Position numbers and translations under genes: made by a program
Shown here: positions 24,435 to 33,052 of the stretch, piece after piece
Layout of the letters: every line of letters begins with the position of its first letter
Numbering within the stretch: position 1 is the stretch's first letter
NCBI GenBank assembly: GCA_002314915.1
Contig: DCHU01000012.1
Span: forward strand, 1 to 47,380
Direction of reading: 5' to 3'
DNA from: Caryophanales bacterium UBA1744
GTDB taxonomy: Bacteria > Bacillota_I > Bacilli_A > RFN20 > CAG-826
DNA: 47,380 bases
The notes under the pieces: generated by a model
What the model was told of the DNA's origin: nothing
The model's input: only the letters and a program-made list of their open reading frames with translations
The model's database searches: none

Positions 24435-25340
24435 TTAAAATAAATCAAGCATATTGTCGAGATAGATCGCTTCTCTAACCCGGATCTGACATTCAGGTTT
24501 TACTAAATAGTAAATAAGCATCTCCAGGACAAGGGCGCTGCCAAGTCCCCTACCTTCAATCTTGAAGTTTGTGATCCCTTTAGGAAGATAGATATTCTGG
24601 ATATTATCCACGCTGATGAACATCGGATTCTCCATAGCTTTAGAGAACGTGTACCCCCTATCGCCTCCTGGGGCGGTACAGATGTGTTCCGGATGATTAT
24701 CACCTAGATTCATGTGACTGACGGATTCGTAGCAAACCGCTCTATCCTTGCAGCCGACATAGCAACACTCATTACAAAGTAATTCCACTTTATCTTTCTG
24801 CTGTTGGGTTAATGATTCGAACAACTCAAATGATTTGTTGAATCTAAAATCCGGCACCACATAAGAGAACTCTTTGCGGTTGAGTTCATTAATCAGAGAT
24901 TCTTTGTCCAAAATCACTTTTGTGGTCGACGAAACGAGATATAAGTCTGGGTAATTGGTTTTTAAGTACTCTAACAGCAGGTCAGAGTGGACAATAACGC
25001 CGTTTTTAGGCTGTTTAGGGCTTTCGAACAGCCGACATAACGAGTTACACCTTTTGTCGCTTAAATGGTCTCTAATGAGCAATGAGTTACTGAAAGTAAG
25101 TCTGGCGGATATCCCATGCTCTTGAAGAAGTGATAATACATCTTTAGGATCCGCTTTACCGTTCTCAGTTCTGCCACCGCCCCAAAGACAATCTTCGGGT
25201 GAACCATAAATCGATGCGATATCGCACCAATCATTGAAATAATCCCTGTTGTTTTTGTAGAGCGACAAGAACACTTTGTACAGTTCAAAGAACTCGAACA
25301 AGCCTGGTAGATGGAAGTGTGCAATAGGTGTCTTCTTCAT
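24435..25340 (-). CDS. U32-peptidase-like protein with Cys cluster
   Basis: The protein has 301 residues and no signal peptide. A cluster of four Cys in LLCNECCYVGCKDRAVCYES (about 190-209), a further Cys near 220 (HICTAPGG) and the later FKIEGRG motif are reminiscent of U32-family proteins, which carry conserved Cys residues and a KIEGR block and include tRNA- and ubiquinone-hydroxylation partners. The N-terminal part would be the alpha/beta barrel. It is shorter than typical U32 enzymes (about 400 residues), so an assignment as a distant relative is as far as the sequence supports. The gene stands alone with terminators on both sides and has little visible ribosome binding site. Confidence 0.5.
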   Translation of the reverse strand: MKKTPIAHFHLPGLFEFFELYKVFLSLYKNNRDYFNDWCDIASIYGSPEDCLWGGGRTENGKADPKDVLSLLQEHGISARLTFSNSLLIRDHLSDKRCNSLCRLFESPKQPKNGVIVHSDLLLEYLKTNYPDLYLVSSTTKVILDKESLINELNRKEFSYVVPDFRFNKSFELFESLTQQQKDKVELLCNECCYVGCKDRAVCYESVSHMNLGDNHPEHICTAPGGDRGYTFSKAMENPMFISVDNIQNIYLPKGITNFKIEGRGLGSALVLEMLIYYLVKPECQIRVREAIYLDNMLDLF

Positions 25341-25375
25341 AACTAAGACAAATATTACAACAAAACCAAAAGAAA

Positions 25376-25408
25376 AGGGCCACTATAACCTTTTGGTTTA
25401 GCGACCCT
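25376..25408 (-). terminator. Terminator of the GH3/Cys-rich lipoprotein operon
   Basis: AGGGTCGCTAAACC folds onto GGTTATAGTGGCCCT with small mismatches, followed on the minus strand by TTTCTTTT. Confidence 0.75.
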
Positions 25409-25434
25409 ATATTCTTTTTGTCAGTTAAGAACGA

Positions 25435-27207
25435 TTAGTCCTGAACGATGACGAATGCGTAGTACTGAAGACCGTAGGAGTTTGTTGCGGTGAGTGTGAA
25501 CTCGTTCTTTCCAATTCCAAATTCATATGAACCGTAGTCTGCGACTCCAGCATCAGCGACTGTAGTGCCTTTGATGCCCATTTCGTAATAGGTTGTCGTT
25601 GGCATTGTGATTGTTTCGCCGTTGACTGTCATGACAGTGTTTGTTGTTCCGTCTTGGAGGACTTTCTGTGTTGCGCCAGAGACTTTTCCTGTGTAGTAGG
25701 AATAGCCGTTTGCTTCTGAGCAGTTAGCTGCGCTGTCAACAGAGACGACAGCCTGGAGGTGTCCCTTGATTGCTTCACTTAATGTGAATGAGTATTTAGC
25801 AATCTTTGTTCCATCATAGCTGGATGCTCCTCTTGGAAGCTTGCCGCCTTCTGCTGTGATGAAGCTGTTGACATCCTGAGCTGCACTGATCTTGATGGCT
25901 TTCTTTCCACACTCACAGGTTCCTGGTCTGTATGTTGACTCGCCTTCTGCTGTGACTGCATCGCCATAAGTGAATGCGTGAACATGAGGTGCTTCTGGCT
26001 CAGCTGGTGTGAGTCTCACATAGTCGCCCCAATAGAGACGTGATGAGTTCTTCTGAGTGATTGCGATTTCAAGCTCTGTGTTAGCCATTTCTTCGGTGAC
26101 TTCGAACTTAGCCATTCTGATTTCGGTGAATGAACCGTTCTTGAGACCGATGTTTGCGTATGTTCCGCTGACGAGGAGCTCGGTTGCTGCGCCGTTGACT
26201 GTGACAGCGTTCTTCTGCTGGATCTGTGTTCCTGAAATTGATGATGGAGCGTAGTTAGCACAAGCTGAGAAGTAATATGTTCCTGCTGCGCCGACTGGCA
26301 TCTTCCACATCATGTTGCCATTACCAGCGATACGGATACCACCTTCGTTGCCAGCATCTGTTCCTGCTGTGTAGCCATCAGCAACAGCGTTAGAGCCTGA
26401 TGTTAAGAAGTCGAAGTCGTATGCCTGCATTGTGTAAGACACTGCATTACATTCGCATCTCCACTTTGTGACTGTCTTTCCGGATGCTGTAGTTGAGGTT
26501 GCGCCATCTAATGCCCATGTGTGTGGGACTGGGTTTGTGTGAACTTCCTGAGTATCGCCGCAACGTGTGCACTTGTCGACATTGATTCCGTCTGATAAGT
26601 GTGTTGGTTCTGCGTTTCTTGGGTCTGTTGGATCAGCTTCCCAAACGTGTCCGAGAGCAGCGACTGCGATTTCGTTTGTATCACCGCACATTGTGCACTT
26701 CTGGACGACTTTTCCAGCTGTTGTACATGTTGCGTCAGTTGATGCTTCTGAATCGACCGCATAAATGTGATCGATCTTTGGTGTGACTTCCTGCTTGACG
26801 TATCCGCAGACTTTGCACTTCTCAACGAGAAGTCCTTTTTCCTGGCATGTTGCGTCTTTGCAGGTTGGCTGTTTTTCGAAGACGTGTTCTTCACGCTCTT
26901 CTTCGCCACAAGCGCATGTTCTTACGTGAGTGCCTTTATCGTATGTGTAGGCGCCGAAGTTGTGCTCATGTGCCTGCTGGCTTGATGAGGTCTTCTCCTC
27001 TGAAGATGTCTTCTCTTCGGATGATGTTTTCTCCTCAGATGAGGTCTTTTCCTCTGAAGATGTCTTCTCCTGTTCGGAGGTTGTTACTTCACTTGTGGTT
27101 GGGTCATCTGGTTTTGGTTCGCTGCTTGATGGTTTTGGTTTTGCGCATCCAGCGAGTCCCGCAACGACCACTAAGGACATGAGTTTGAGTAATGTATTCT
27201 TTTTCAT
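25435..27207 (-). CDS. Lipoprotein with Cys-rich repeats and CBM-like domains, GH3 operon partner
   Basis: The protein has 590 residues. The lipobox LAGC gives Cys21. Residues 45-75 are TSSEEK hexapeptide repeats. Residues of about 80-240 contain Cys-rich units (CACGEEE, CKVCGYVKQEV, ATCTTAGKVVQKCTMCGD, KCTRCGD) less regular than in the 12.6 kb protein. Residues 250-400 and 420-590 look like beta-sandwich carbohydrate-binding modules, the first with YYFSACANYAPSS and ARLYWGDYVRL-like strands. There is no catalytic motif. It follows the GH3 enzyme by 27 bases on the same strand, so it probably presents or concentrates the substrate of that enzyme at the cell surface (inference). Confidence 0.82.
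   Translation of the reverse strand: MKKNTLLKLMSLVVVAGLAGCAKPKPSSSEPKPDDPTTSEVTTSEQEKTSSEEKTSSEEKTSSEEKTSSEEKTSSSQQAHEHNFGAYTYDKGTHVRTCACGEEEREEHVFEKQPTCKDATCQEKGLLVEKCKVCGYVKQEVTPKIDHIYAVDSEASTDATCTTAGKVVQKCTMCGDTNEIAVAALGHVWEADPTDPRNAEPTHLSDGINVDKCTRCGDTQEVHTNPVPHTWALDGATSTTASGKTVTKWRCECNAVSYTMQAYDFDFLTSGSNAVADGYTAGTDAGNEGGIRIAGNGNMMWKMPVGAAGTYYFSACANYAPSSISGTQIQQKNAVTVNGAATELLVSGTYANIGLKNGSFTEIRMAKFEVTEEMANTELEIAITQKNSSRLYWGDYVRLTPAEPEAPHVHAFTYGDAVTAEGESTYRPGTCECGKKAIKISAAQDVNSFITAEGGKLPRGASSYDGTKIAKYSFTLSEAIKGHLQAVVSVDSAANCSEANGYSYYTGKVSGATQKVLQDGTTNTVMTVNGETITMPTTTYYEMGIKGTTVADAGVADYGSYEFGIGKNEFTLTATNSYGLQYYAFVIVQD
26988..27075 (-). repeat. 18-bp tandem repeats encoding TSSEEK linker
   Basis: About five hexapeptide units TSSEEK are encoded in tandem between lipid anchor and folded domains, parallel to the TSSEQK array at 6226-6320. 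Confidence 0.8.
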
Positions 27208-27234
27208 GGTTTTATTCCTTTCTAATCGATGCGA

Positions 27235-30200
27235 TTATTCTTCATTTCTCTTGCGAAGAACAGCGAGTAATGCTGAACCGAATGCGATTGATGCAAGAGT
27301 TGAGGTTGCGACGAGTGATCCTGCACAGCCTTTTGACTCTGCTGCATCCTGGTTTGCGTTCTGAACTGTTGTTCTCTGAGTTGATGGCTCTTCCACTGTT
27401 TTTGCTGCAATTGGATCGATGCCATTGTTTGTTGTTTCGTCTGGTGAGACTTTGATGACGAGTGCGACACCGAGATCTAAGTCTGATTCGACCTTTGTTT
27501 CGACCTCTTCGACGACTGTTGTTGTCTCAATGACGACATGTGCGACGATGTCGAATCTGTATAAGCCCGCTTCTTTGAAGTATCCGTAGATAGCACCTTC
27601 GGAGAACTTGACTCCTTCTGGTAATGCCTGACGGTTCTCGAGAGTGAATCTGTCGATGCTCTTGATTGTTCCGCCGTTGTACTCGGTTCCGAGCTTGAGT
27701 GTTGCTAATTCTTCGACGTCGTAATATGCATACTTGCCGACTGTTGCTGTTGCGTCTGGTGCATCGACCTGTGTTGTGATGCCTCTGTTCATTGCAACTG
27801 TTCTTGATGACATGTATAAGTGCTCAATCATGGCTTTTCTAGCTGCATACCAGAATGAGTATGAGACGACTTTCTGGCCATCTTTCTCATATGCTGGAGC
27901 ATGGAGTGTTGAATCCCACTTTGGCTGGACTCTTCCACCGAAGCCGCCGTTCTGGTCGAGCTGTGCGTTACATCCTGCGAGGATACGCTCTGTGACGTTC
28001 TCATAGCATCCGAAGTCGATGTATGTGTTGTTTGAGTGAGTCATATCTGATAAGACTGAGCCCTTGAAGCCCCATTCACCACGCATGACTTCTGTTAAGA
28101 GAGGATAGCTGCCTGCTGTTTCCATCAAACCGATACGGTTGTAAGAAGACATGACGCCCATTGGCTTAGCTTCTTCGAAGACCATCTGGAATGACTTGAG
28201 GTAGATTTCTCTCAATGTCTGTTCGTTTAAGAATGAGATGCCGGATTCACGGTTCTTCTCCTGGTCGTTGACAGCGAAGTGCTTGAGGTAGACATAAACG
28301 CCTGCGTCTGAGACTGCTTCGATGACCTGAGCTGCCATTCTACCCATTAAGAATGGGTCTGCTGAATAGTACTCGAAGTTACGGCCGCCGAATGGTGAAC
28401 GGTGTGTGTTGACACCTGGGCCCCACCAACCTGACTTATTGTTGATGTGAGCTTCCATACCGATTGCTTCGCCCTGTTCGTGTGCGAGTCTTGGGTTCCA
28501 AGTTGCTGCAACGATTGGTGAGGAGACCCACCACATGATGCTGAACTTCTGTGGTCCATCACCTTCTGAGAAACGTGGCTTTCCGATTTCGTTGATTGCT
28601 GGAGATGCCATTGCGTTTGTCTCAAGGATCTTCATCATTTCTGCCCATGTGAACTCATTGATGAATGATTCCCACTTAGCATCTCCGAGAGGAACGTTCT
28701 TCATCTCTTTAAGCTGTGTGCGGAATGGTTGTGCAAGAGTTGTTTCCTGCTGTGACCATTTGCCCGCGTCTGCGTCTGCTTTAGTCTTATAAGCTTCTTC
28801 TGGGATTGTCTCGAAGTTCTTGTCGCTGTCGAGCTGGCTGATGTTGAATGGTGTTGTTAAGAATTCTTCGAATCTTGAACCTGCTTTGACTCTTCTGTCA
28901 GCATCTGTTGGATGTGTTGGGAATGTTCCCTCGAAGTCTGCACGGCTGAACTGTGTGAATTCGATGTCGTTTTCACCCGGCATTGTGTTGTGGAAGCCTC
29001 TGTCTGTGAAGCGGTTCTTGACTTCATGGCCTGTGAAACGGTCTGTTGTGTACTGGATGCCCTTTGCGCCGATTGTGTATGAGATTTCCTCATAGATTTC
29101 ATGAGCGTTCTTACCGAGCATGACGTTGTATGTTCCGCCGTCGAGCTCATATCCTTTGTGGCCGTTCTTATTTGAGTCGTTGGTGTCATAGTTTGCGACA
29201 TCCTGGAGGTGGAACTTCAAGTTGACGATCTCTGACTTGCCTGGAGCGATTGTCTCGGTCTTGTCGAATGCGCATAAGACACGATCTGCTTTCTCGATGC
29301 CACCCTTTGTGTATGGTGCTCTCCAGTAAAGCTGGACTGCATCCTTACCTGCGACCTTACCTGTGTTTGTGACCTTAACAGATAATTCAATGACATCGTC
29401 ATCCTTTGTTAATTCGTTGTTCTTGTGAGGTTTGACTCTGACGATTTCCTGCTTGAATGTCGTGTAGGATAAGCCATAGCCGAATGGGAAGACGACGCCT
29501 TCCTCACCTGCATACCATGCATCTGCGGCTGTCTTGTCTTTTGCTGCCATGTCTGCATACTTTGTTTCATAGTAACGGTAATCCATGTAGATACCTTCTT
29601 CGTATGAAACATAAGCTGCTGGTTTAACGCCGTTGACGCCGCCTGGCATGACCTTGTTATCGATTGCCCACTGCTTTGGGAGCTGTGTTAATGAAGCATC
29701 AGCGCCGTATGGGATGTTTTCATAGTCTGTGTAAGCTTTGTATGTACCAAAGGACTTCATTGGCTTGCCATCGGCGGTAAGCATTGTGTCTAATGGGGCA
29801 TATCCTTGGTGTGCGCCTGACTCTGCAGTCTGGTTAACTGCTGGGTTGTGCTGCTGGTTGTCTGACCAGTTCTGGAAGACTGGGTCCTTTGTGAAGTCGC
29901 GTGTCCATGTGTCAACTGTGTGACCTGATGGGTTGACATCACCGCAGAGGATTCTGCCGACAGCGCCTGCGCCGACGTCTCCTGGGTTACCGATCCAAAG
30001 GATGCCTGCAACCTTAGGATCTTTTAACAACGCATCACACTCAAAGATGTTTGATGAGTTGATGATGATAACGACGTGATCTGTGTGCTTCTTTGCCTCA
30101 TCCAATAAAGCCTGCTCGTTGTCTGACAATTCAAGAGCGTGCTTTGTTGTGAGTCCGTACTCTGTGTTGTTGTCACGGCAGTCGATTGCCTTAACGTCAC

Positions 30201-30765
30201 AACCTTCTGAACCTTCACGAGTAATGACCTGAAGAATTGCATCATTATAGGTGTCCATTGTGGCGAGCAACTCTGCTGAATAGCTGGACATTGGTGTTTC
30301 ACCAACTGTAACCTGGGAGAGACCTCTCCAGCTTGTGTTACCATTGGTACGTCCGCTACCTGATAATGTCTTGTCGTTGTAGAACGTTGTGAGATCGGCG
30401 TTAAGCTCAAATCCGGCGTCCGTCAAAGACTTCTGCAAATCGATTCCTGTGACACCAGATGTAATGGAGCCAGAACCCGAACCTGCACCACCACGTGCGA
30501 GGTTGATTGAAGATTTTCCAACAACCGAAAGCTTTGCGCCTTTTGGAAGTGGAAGGGTACCGTCATTCTTTAAGAGAACGAAACCCTCGTCGGCCATACG
30601 ACCGTTCAAGTCTGTGCCATGAGCGATGTAGTCGTTCTTCGTGGAATACTCACCGATGAACGCCGCACTAGCTCTGGCTGCTTCTCGACCGGATAAGGTA
30701 ATTGATAAAGCCATCGGCAAAACCATACCAGCCAAGAAAAGAGGAATTAGTGTTTTCCTTTTCAT
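27235..30765 (-). CDS. Secreted GH3 glycosidase with permuted domains and C-terminal anchor signal
   Basis: The protein has 1176 residues. A signal sequence (about 1-33) is followed by the GH3 accessory domain (ADEGFVLLKNDGTLPLPKGAKLSVVGKSS near 60, then GDVNPSGHTVDTW) and a fibronectin-like domain. The catalytic barrel comes later (THRSPFGGRNFEYYSADPFLMG, LKHFAVNDQEKNRESG, nucleophile motif GSVLSDM with Asp907). A He_PIG-like Ig module (LPEGVKFSEGAIYGYFKEAG) follows near 1050. The end is a Ser/Thr/Gln stretch, KGCAGS with Cys1147, a membrane segment and an RKRNEE tail, which looks like a C-terminal sorting signal. Expected activity is hydrolysis of beta-linked oligosaccharides on the cell surface. 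GGAAAGGAAC precedes the ATG. Confidence 0.9.
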   Translation of the reverse strand: MKRKTLIPLFLAGMVLPMALSITLSGREAARASAAFIGEYSTKNDYIAHGTDLNGRMADEGFVLLKNDGTLPLPKGAKLSVVGKSSINLARGGAGSGSGSITSGVTGIDLQKSLTDAGFELNADLTTFYNDKTLSGSGRTNGNTSWRGLSQVTVGETPMSSYSAELLATMDTYNDAILQVITREGSEGCDVKAIDCRDNNTEYGLTTKHALELSDNEQALLDEAKKHTDHVVIIINSSNIFECDALLKDPKVAGILWIGNPGDVGAGAVGRILCGDVNPSGHTVDTWTRDFTKDPVFQNWSDNQQHNPAVNQTAESGAHQGYAPLDTMLTADGKPMKSFGTYKAYTDYENIPYGADASLTQLPKQWAIDNKVMPGGVNGVKPAAYVSYEEGIYMDYRYYETKYADMAAKDKTAADAWYAGEEGVVFPFGYGLSYTTFKQEIVRVKPHKNNELTKDDDVIELSVKVTNTGKVAGKDAVQLYWRAPYTKGGIEKADRVLCAFDKTETIAPGKSEIVNLKFHLQDVANYDTNDSNKNGHKGYELDGGTYNVMLGKNAHEIYEEISYTIGAKGIQYTTDRFTGHEVKNRFTDRGFHNTMPGENDIEFTQFSRADFEGTFPTHPTDADRRVKAGSRFEEFLTTPFNISQLDSDKNFETIPEEAYKTKADADAGKWSQQETTLAQPFRTQLKEMKNVPLGDAKWESFINEFTWAEMMKILETNAMASPAINEIGKPRFSEGDGPQKFSIMWWVSSPIVAATWNPRLAHEQGEAIGMEAHINNKSGWWGPGVNTHRSPFGGRNFEYYSADPFLMGRMAAQVIEAVSDAGVYVYLKHFAVNDQEKNRESGISFLNEQTLREIYLKSFQMVFEEAKPMGVMSSYNRIGLMETAGSYPLLTEVMRGEWGFKGSVLSDMTHSNNTYIDFGCYENVTERILAGCNAQLDQNGGFGGRVQPKWDSTLHAPAYEKDGQKVVSYSFWYAARKAMIEHLYMSSRTVAMNRGITTQVDAPDATATVGKYAYYDVEELATLKLGTEYNGGTIKSIDRFTLENRQALPEGVKFSEGAIYGYFKEAGLYRFDIVAHVVIETTTVVEEVETKVESDLDLGVALVIKVSPDETTNNGIDPIAAKTVEEPSTQRTTVQNANQDAAESKGCAGSLVATSTLASIAFGSALLAVLRKRNEE

Positions 30766-31130
30766 ATTTATGTTCCTTTCCTTTATAGTGATACTTCATC
30801 TTATTATGTGTGCGAAAAGAAAAACAATTACATTTTGTTACATATTGTAAATAAAACATCTTTGACAACGGAAAATCCAAAGATTGTCTATAAAAATAGC
30901 GGTTAATTTTAGAAAATGAGGTGTTGTTAGACAAAATGTGCAATAAATGTTATATGTAGCATATATTTAATAAATTAAATATAAGACTATAAAACGAACA
31001 AAAAACCAACTTCTGTATCTTACATAGTGTTATTCAAATGGATATTTGTATTACATTTAGTTAGAAAAACCACGAAAGTCATAGATGAATTACGTTATTT
31101 TTGGATATCTAGCAGGCGTGATAATCCAAT
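30766..31130. other. AT-rich divergent intergenic region
   Basis: No gene was found. It contains the dyad TTACA-TAT-TGTAA (30838-30850) next to the related TTACATTTTGT, and TTGTCA (minus strand, about 30870) as a possible -35 for the GH3 gene without a convincing -10. The his promoter and a cre-like site follow at 31132-31193. Confidence 0.35.
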
Positions 31131-31131
31131 C

Positions 31132-31145
31132 TGAAAACGATTACA
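31132..31145. promoter_or_regulatory. cre-like site TGAAAACGATTACA
   Basis: All fixed positions of the CcpA consensus TGWAANCGNTNWCA are met. The site ends 12 bases before the -35 box of the his operon and lies 366 bases from the GH3 start. Carbon-catabolite control of either unit is inference; a chance match is possible. Confidence 0.4.
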
Positions 31146-31156
31146 TCAATTTACTC

Positions 31157-31193
31157 TTTCACTTCATCACACTAAAGTACTAAAATGGTGAAA
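31157..31193 (+). promoter_or_regulatory. his operon promoter with flanking inverted repeat
   Basis: TTCACT (31158-31163) and TAAAAT (31181-31186) are 17 bases apart. A perfect inverted repeat TTTCAC/GTGAAA (31157-31162 and 31188-31193) encloses the promoter and is a candidate operator for the YerC-type repressor encoded by the first gene. AGGAGG at 31204-31209 is the ribosome binding site. Confidence 0.6.
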
Positions 31194-31215
31194 CAAAATT
31201 GATAGGAGGCTAGTT

Positions 31216-31506
31216 ATGGTTAGCATAAAGAACGCATCAATTGATCAGTTATTCGAGGCAATCCTTAAACTTAAGGATGTCGATGAGTGTTATAAGTTTT
31301 TCGAGGATGTCCTCACAATCAAGGAAATCAACGAAATGGCTAAGAGACTCGATACCGCAATATTGTTAGACCAGGGTGAAAGCTACGAAAACATCACAAA
31401 GAAGATTGGCACTTCCGCTGCAACAATCTCTAGAGTCGCCCGTTGCCTTAACTACGGAGACGGCGGATATAAAGCCGCTATCAAATCATTGAAAGGCGAC
31501 GAATAA
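31216..31506 (+). CDS. yerC: YerC/YecD-family TrpR-like repressor, likely controls the his operon
   Basis: The 96-residue protein has the TrpR fold: helices around LTIKEINEMAKRLDTAILLDQGESYENITKKIGTSAATISRVARCLNYG, the last part being the helix-turn-helix. The family in Bacillota often heads histidine operons and has been proposed as HisR. It is the first gene of the his operon, with AGGAGG 6 bases from the ATG, and hisZ starts one base after its stop. Autoregulation in response to histidine is the likely mode. The promoter is enclosed by a TTTCAC/GTGAAA inverted repeat that could be its operator. Confidence 0.88.
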   Translation: MVSIKNASIDQLFEAILKLKDVDECYKFFEDVLTIKEINEMAKRLDTAILLDQGESYENITKKIGTSAATISRVARCLNYGDGGYKAAIKSLKGDE

Positions 31507-31507
31507 C

Positions 31508-32404
31508 ATGGACTTCGATATCAACGTATTAACAAACACAGAAAAGGTCATATACGCATTAAGAAGCCTCTATATCAATAATGGCTATGACCTCTACAAG
31601 ATGAGCAAATTCGAGGAGTACGATCTGTACAGCAACAAGAAGGACTTCCTCGTATCCGACCAGGTCATCACATTCACGGACACAAACGGCAAATTGATGG
31701 CGTTAAAACCAGACGTCACCTTATCTATAGTTAAAAACTATAAAGAGAGCGATAAACTCTCAAAGCTCTGCTATGACGAATCGGTATATAGGGTCGCTAA
31801 AGGCTCTAATTCGTTCAAAGAGATGCTTCAGAACGGAGTTGAGTGCATCGGCGATGTTAAGAATGAGAACATCAACGAGGTCTTAACCTTAGCCCTCAAG
31901 TCACTTGAATTGGTCTCTGATTCATCGTTATTGACAGTCAGCTCACTCGATATCTTGGTGGCATGCATGAAGAAAATCACAGATGTCAGATCTGAGATTA
32001 ATGAATTAATCACTTTGGTAAGTGAGAAAAACGTACACGGAATCAAGGCTAAATACCCAGAGGGTAATGAAGCCCTCCTTGATTTACTTAAAATCTCCGC
32101 TTCACCATCAGTTGCATTAACCATGATTGAACCTATCGCCAAGAGAGTGGGCGCATATGAAGCATTCTTAAATTTAAAGGAGGCTGTCGCAGGACTTAAT
32201 GATAATGTCGTAATCGACTTCTCGGTCTCAGCGGACATCTCCTACTACAACGGAATCATCTTCAAAGGATATGTCGAAGGTGTTCCAAGCGCAGTCCTCT
32301 CAGGTGGACAGTACGACAAACTCATGAAGAAGATGCATAAGAGAGCAACATCCATCGGATTCGCTGTCTATCTCGATTTACTCGACTTCATGTTAGAGAA
32401 CTAA
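31508..32404 (+). CDS. hisZ: HisZ, ATP phosphoribosyltransferase regulatory subunit
   Basis: The 298-residue protein resembles the catalytic core of histidyl-tRNA synthetase without its anticodon domain. Visible blocks are a motif-2-like segment LMALKPDVTLSIVKNY near 60, and near the C-terminus ADISYYNGIIFKGYV and AVLSGGQYDKLMKKM, the region that binds histidine in HisRS and HisZ. It forms the hetero-octamer with short HisG and is required for its activity and feedback inhibition. It is shorter than many HisZ proteins (about 380 residues). It is followed by hisG after 12 bases, which supports the assignment over a tRNA synthetase. Confidence 0.9.
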   Translation: MDFDINVLTNTEKVIYALRSLYINNGYDLYKMSKFEEYDLYSNKKDFLVSDQVITFTDTNGKLMALKPDVTLSIVKNYKESDKLSKLCYDESVYRVAKGSNSFKEMLQNGVECIGDVKNENINEVLTLALKSLELVSDSSLLTVSSLDILVACMKKITDVRSEINELITLVSEKNVHGIKAKYPEGNEALLDLLKISASPSVALTMIEPIAKRVGAYEAFLNLKEAVAGLNDNVVIDFSVSADISYYNGIIFKGYVEGVPSAVLSGGQYDKLMKKMHKRATSIGFAVYLDLLDFMLEN

Positions 32405-32416
32405 AGGGGGCAATAT

Positions 32417-33052
32417 ATGAAAATGTTAAATGTAGCGCTTCCTAAAGGAAGACTTGGTGAAAAGGTATACGCGAAGTTTGAGGCTTCCGGATATCCTTGC
32501 CCATCAATCAAAGAGAACAACAGAAAACTAATCTTCGAGAACGAAGAGGTTGGAGTCAGATACTTCTGGGTCAAACCAAGCGATGTCGCAGTATATGTTG
32601 AACGTGGCGCGGCAGACGTAGGCGTAGCTGGAAAAGACATCCTTCTCGAATACGAGCCTGATATCTATGAGTTACTGGATTTAGATACAGGCAAATGCAG
32701 AATGTGCGTCGCTGCAAAGAAGGGTTATGTAGATAATCCAAAAAGACCACTTAGAGTAGCGACCAAGTTCACAAACATCGCAAAGTCCTACTACTCATCA
32801 ATCGGTAGAGATATCGACATCATTCATTTGAATGGCTCGATCGAAATCGCGCCGATACTCGGTTTGTCAGACGTTATCGTCGATATCGTCGAAACCGGAA
32901 CAACGCTTAAAGAGAATGATTTGGAAGTAATCCAGGAAATCGTCCCATTAAGCGCAAGATTCATCGTTAACAAAACAAGCTACGGCTTCAAGAAAGAACA
33001 AATCGATAAGCTTGTAAACAATCTCGCAAAGCTCATGGAGGAAGAAAAATGA
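32417..33052 (+). CDS. hisG: ATP phosphoribosyltransferase, short form
   Basis: This is the first step of histidine synthesis, joining ATP and PRPP. At 211 residues it is the short form without the C-terminal regulatory domain, which agrees with the hisZ gene beside it. Characteristic blocks are LNVALPKGRLGEKV at the N-terminus, ERGAADVGVAGKDIL near 70, RVATKFTNIAKSYY near 110, and the PRPP loop LSDVIVDIVETGTTLKENDL near 150. AAAGGGGGC precedes the ATG. Its last four bases overlap the hisD start (ATGA). Confidence 0.96.
   Translation: MKMLNVALPKGRLGEKVYAKFEASGYPCPSIKENNRKLIFENEEVGVRYFWVKPSDVAVYVERGAADVGVAGKDILLEYEPDIYELLDLDTGKCRMCVAAKKGYVDNPKRPLRVATKFTNIAKSYYSSIGRDIDIIHLNGSIEIAPILGLSDVIVDIVETGTTLKENDLEVIQEIVPLSARFIVNKTSYGFKKEQIDKLVNNLAKLMEEEK

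Noticed and set aside
30838..30850. TTACA-TAT-TGTAA as the GH3 operator
   Set aside because: The dyad is real, but the region is very AT-rich and no promoter could be placed relative to it, so it is only mentioned with the intergenic region.
30766..31215. T-box or other leader RNA upstream of the his operon
   Set aside because: The promoter at 31158-31186 leaves a leader of only about 25 bases, and no specifier-loop or antiterminator structure was seen.
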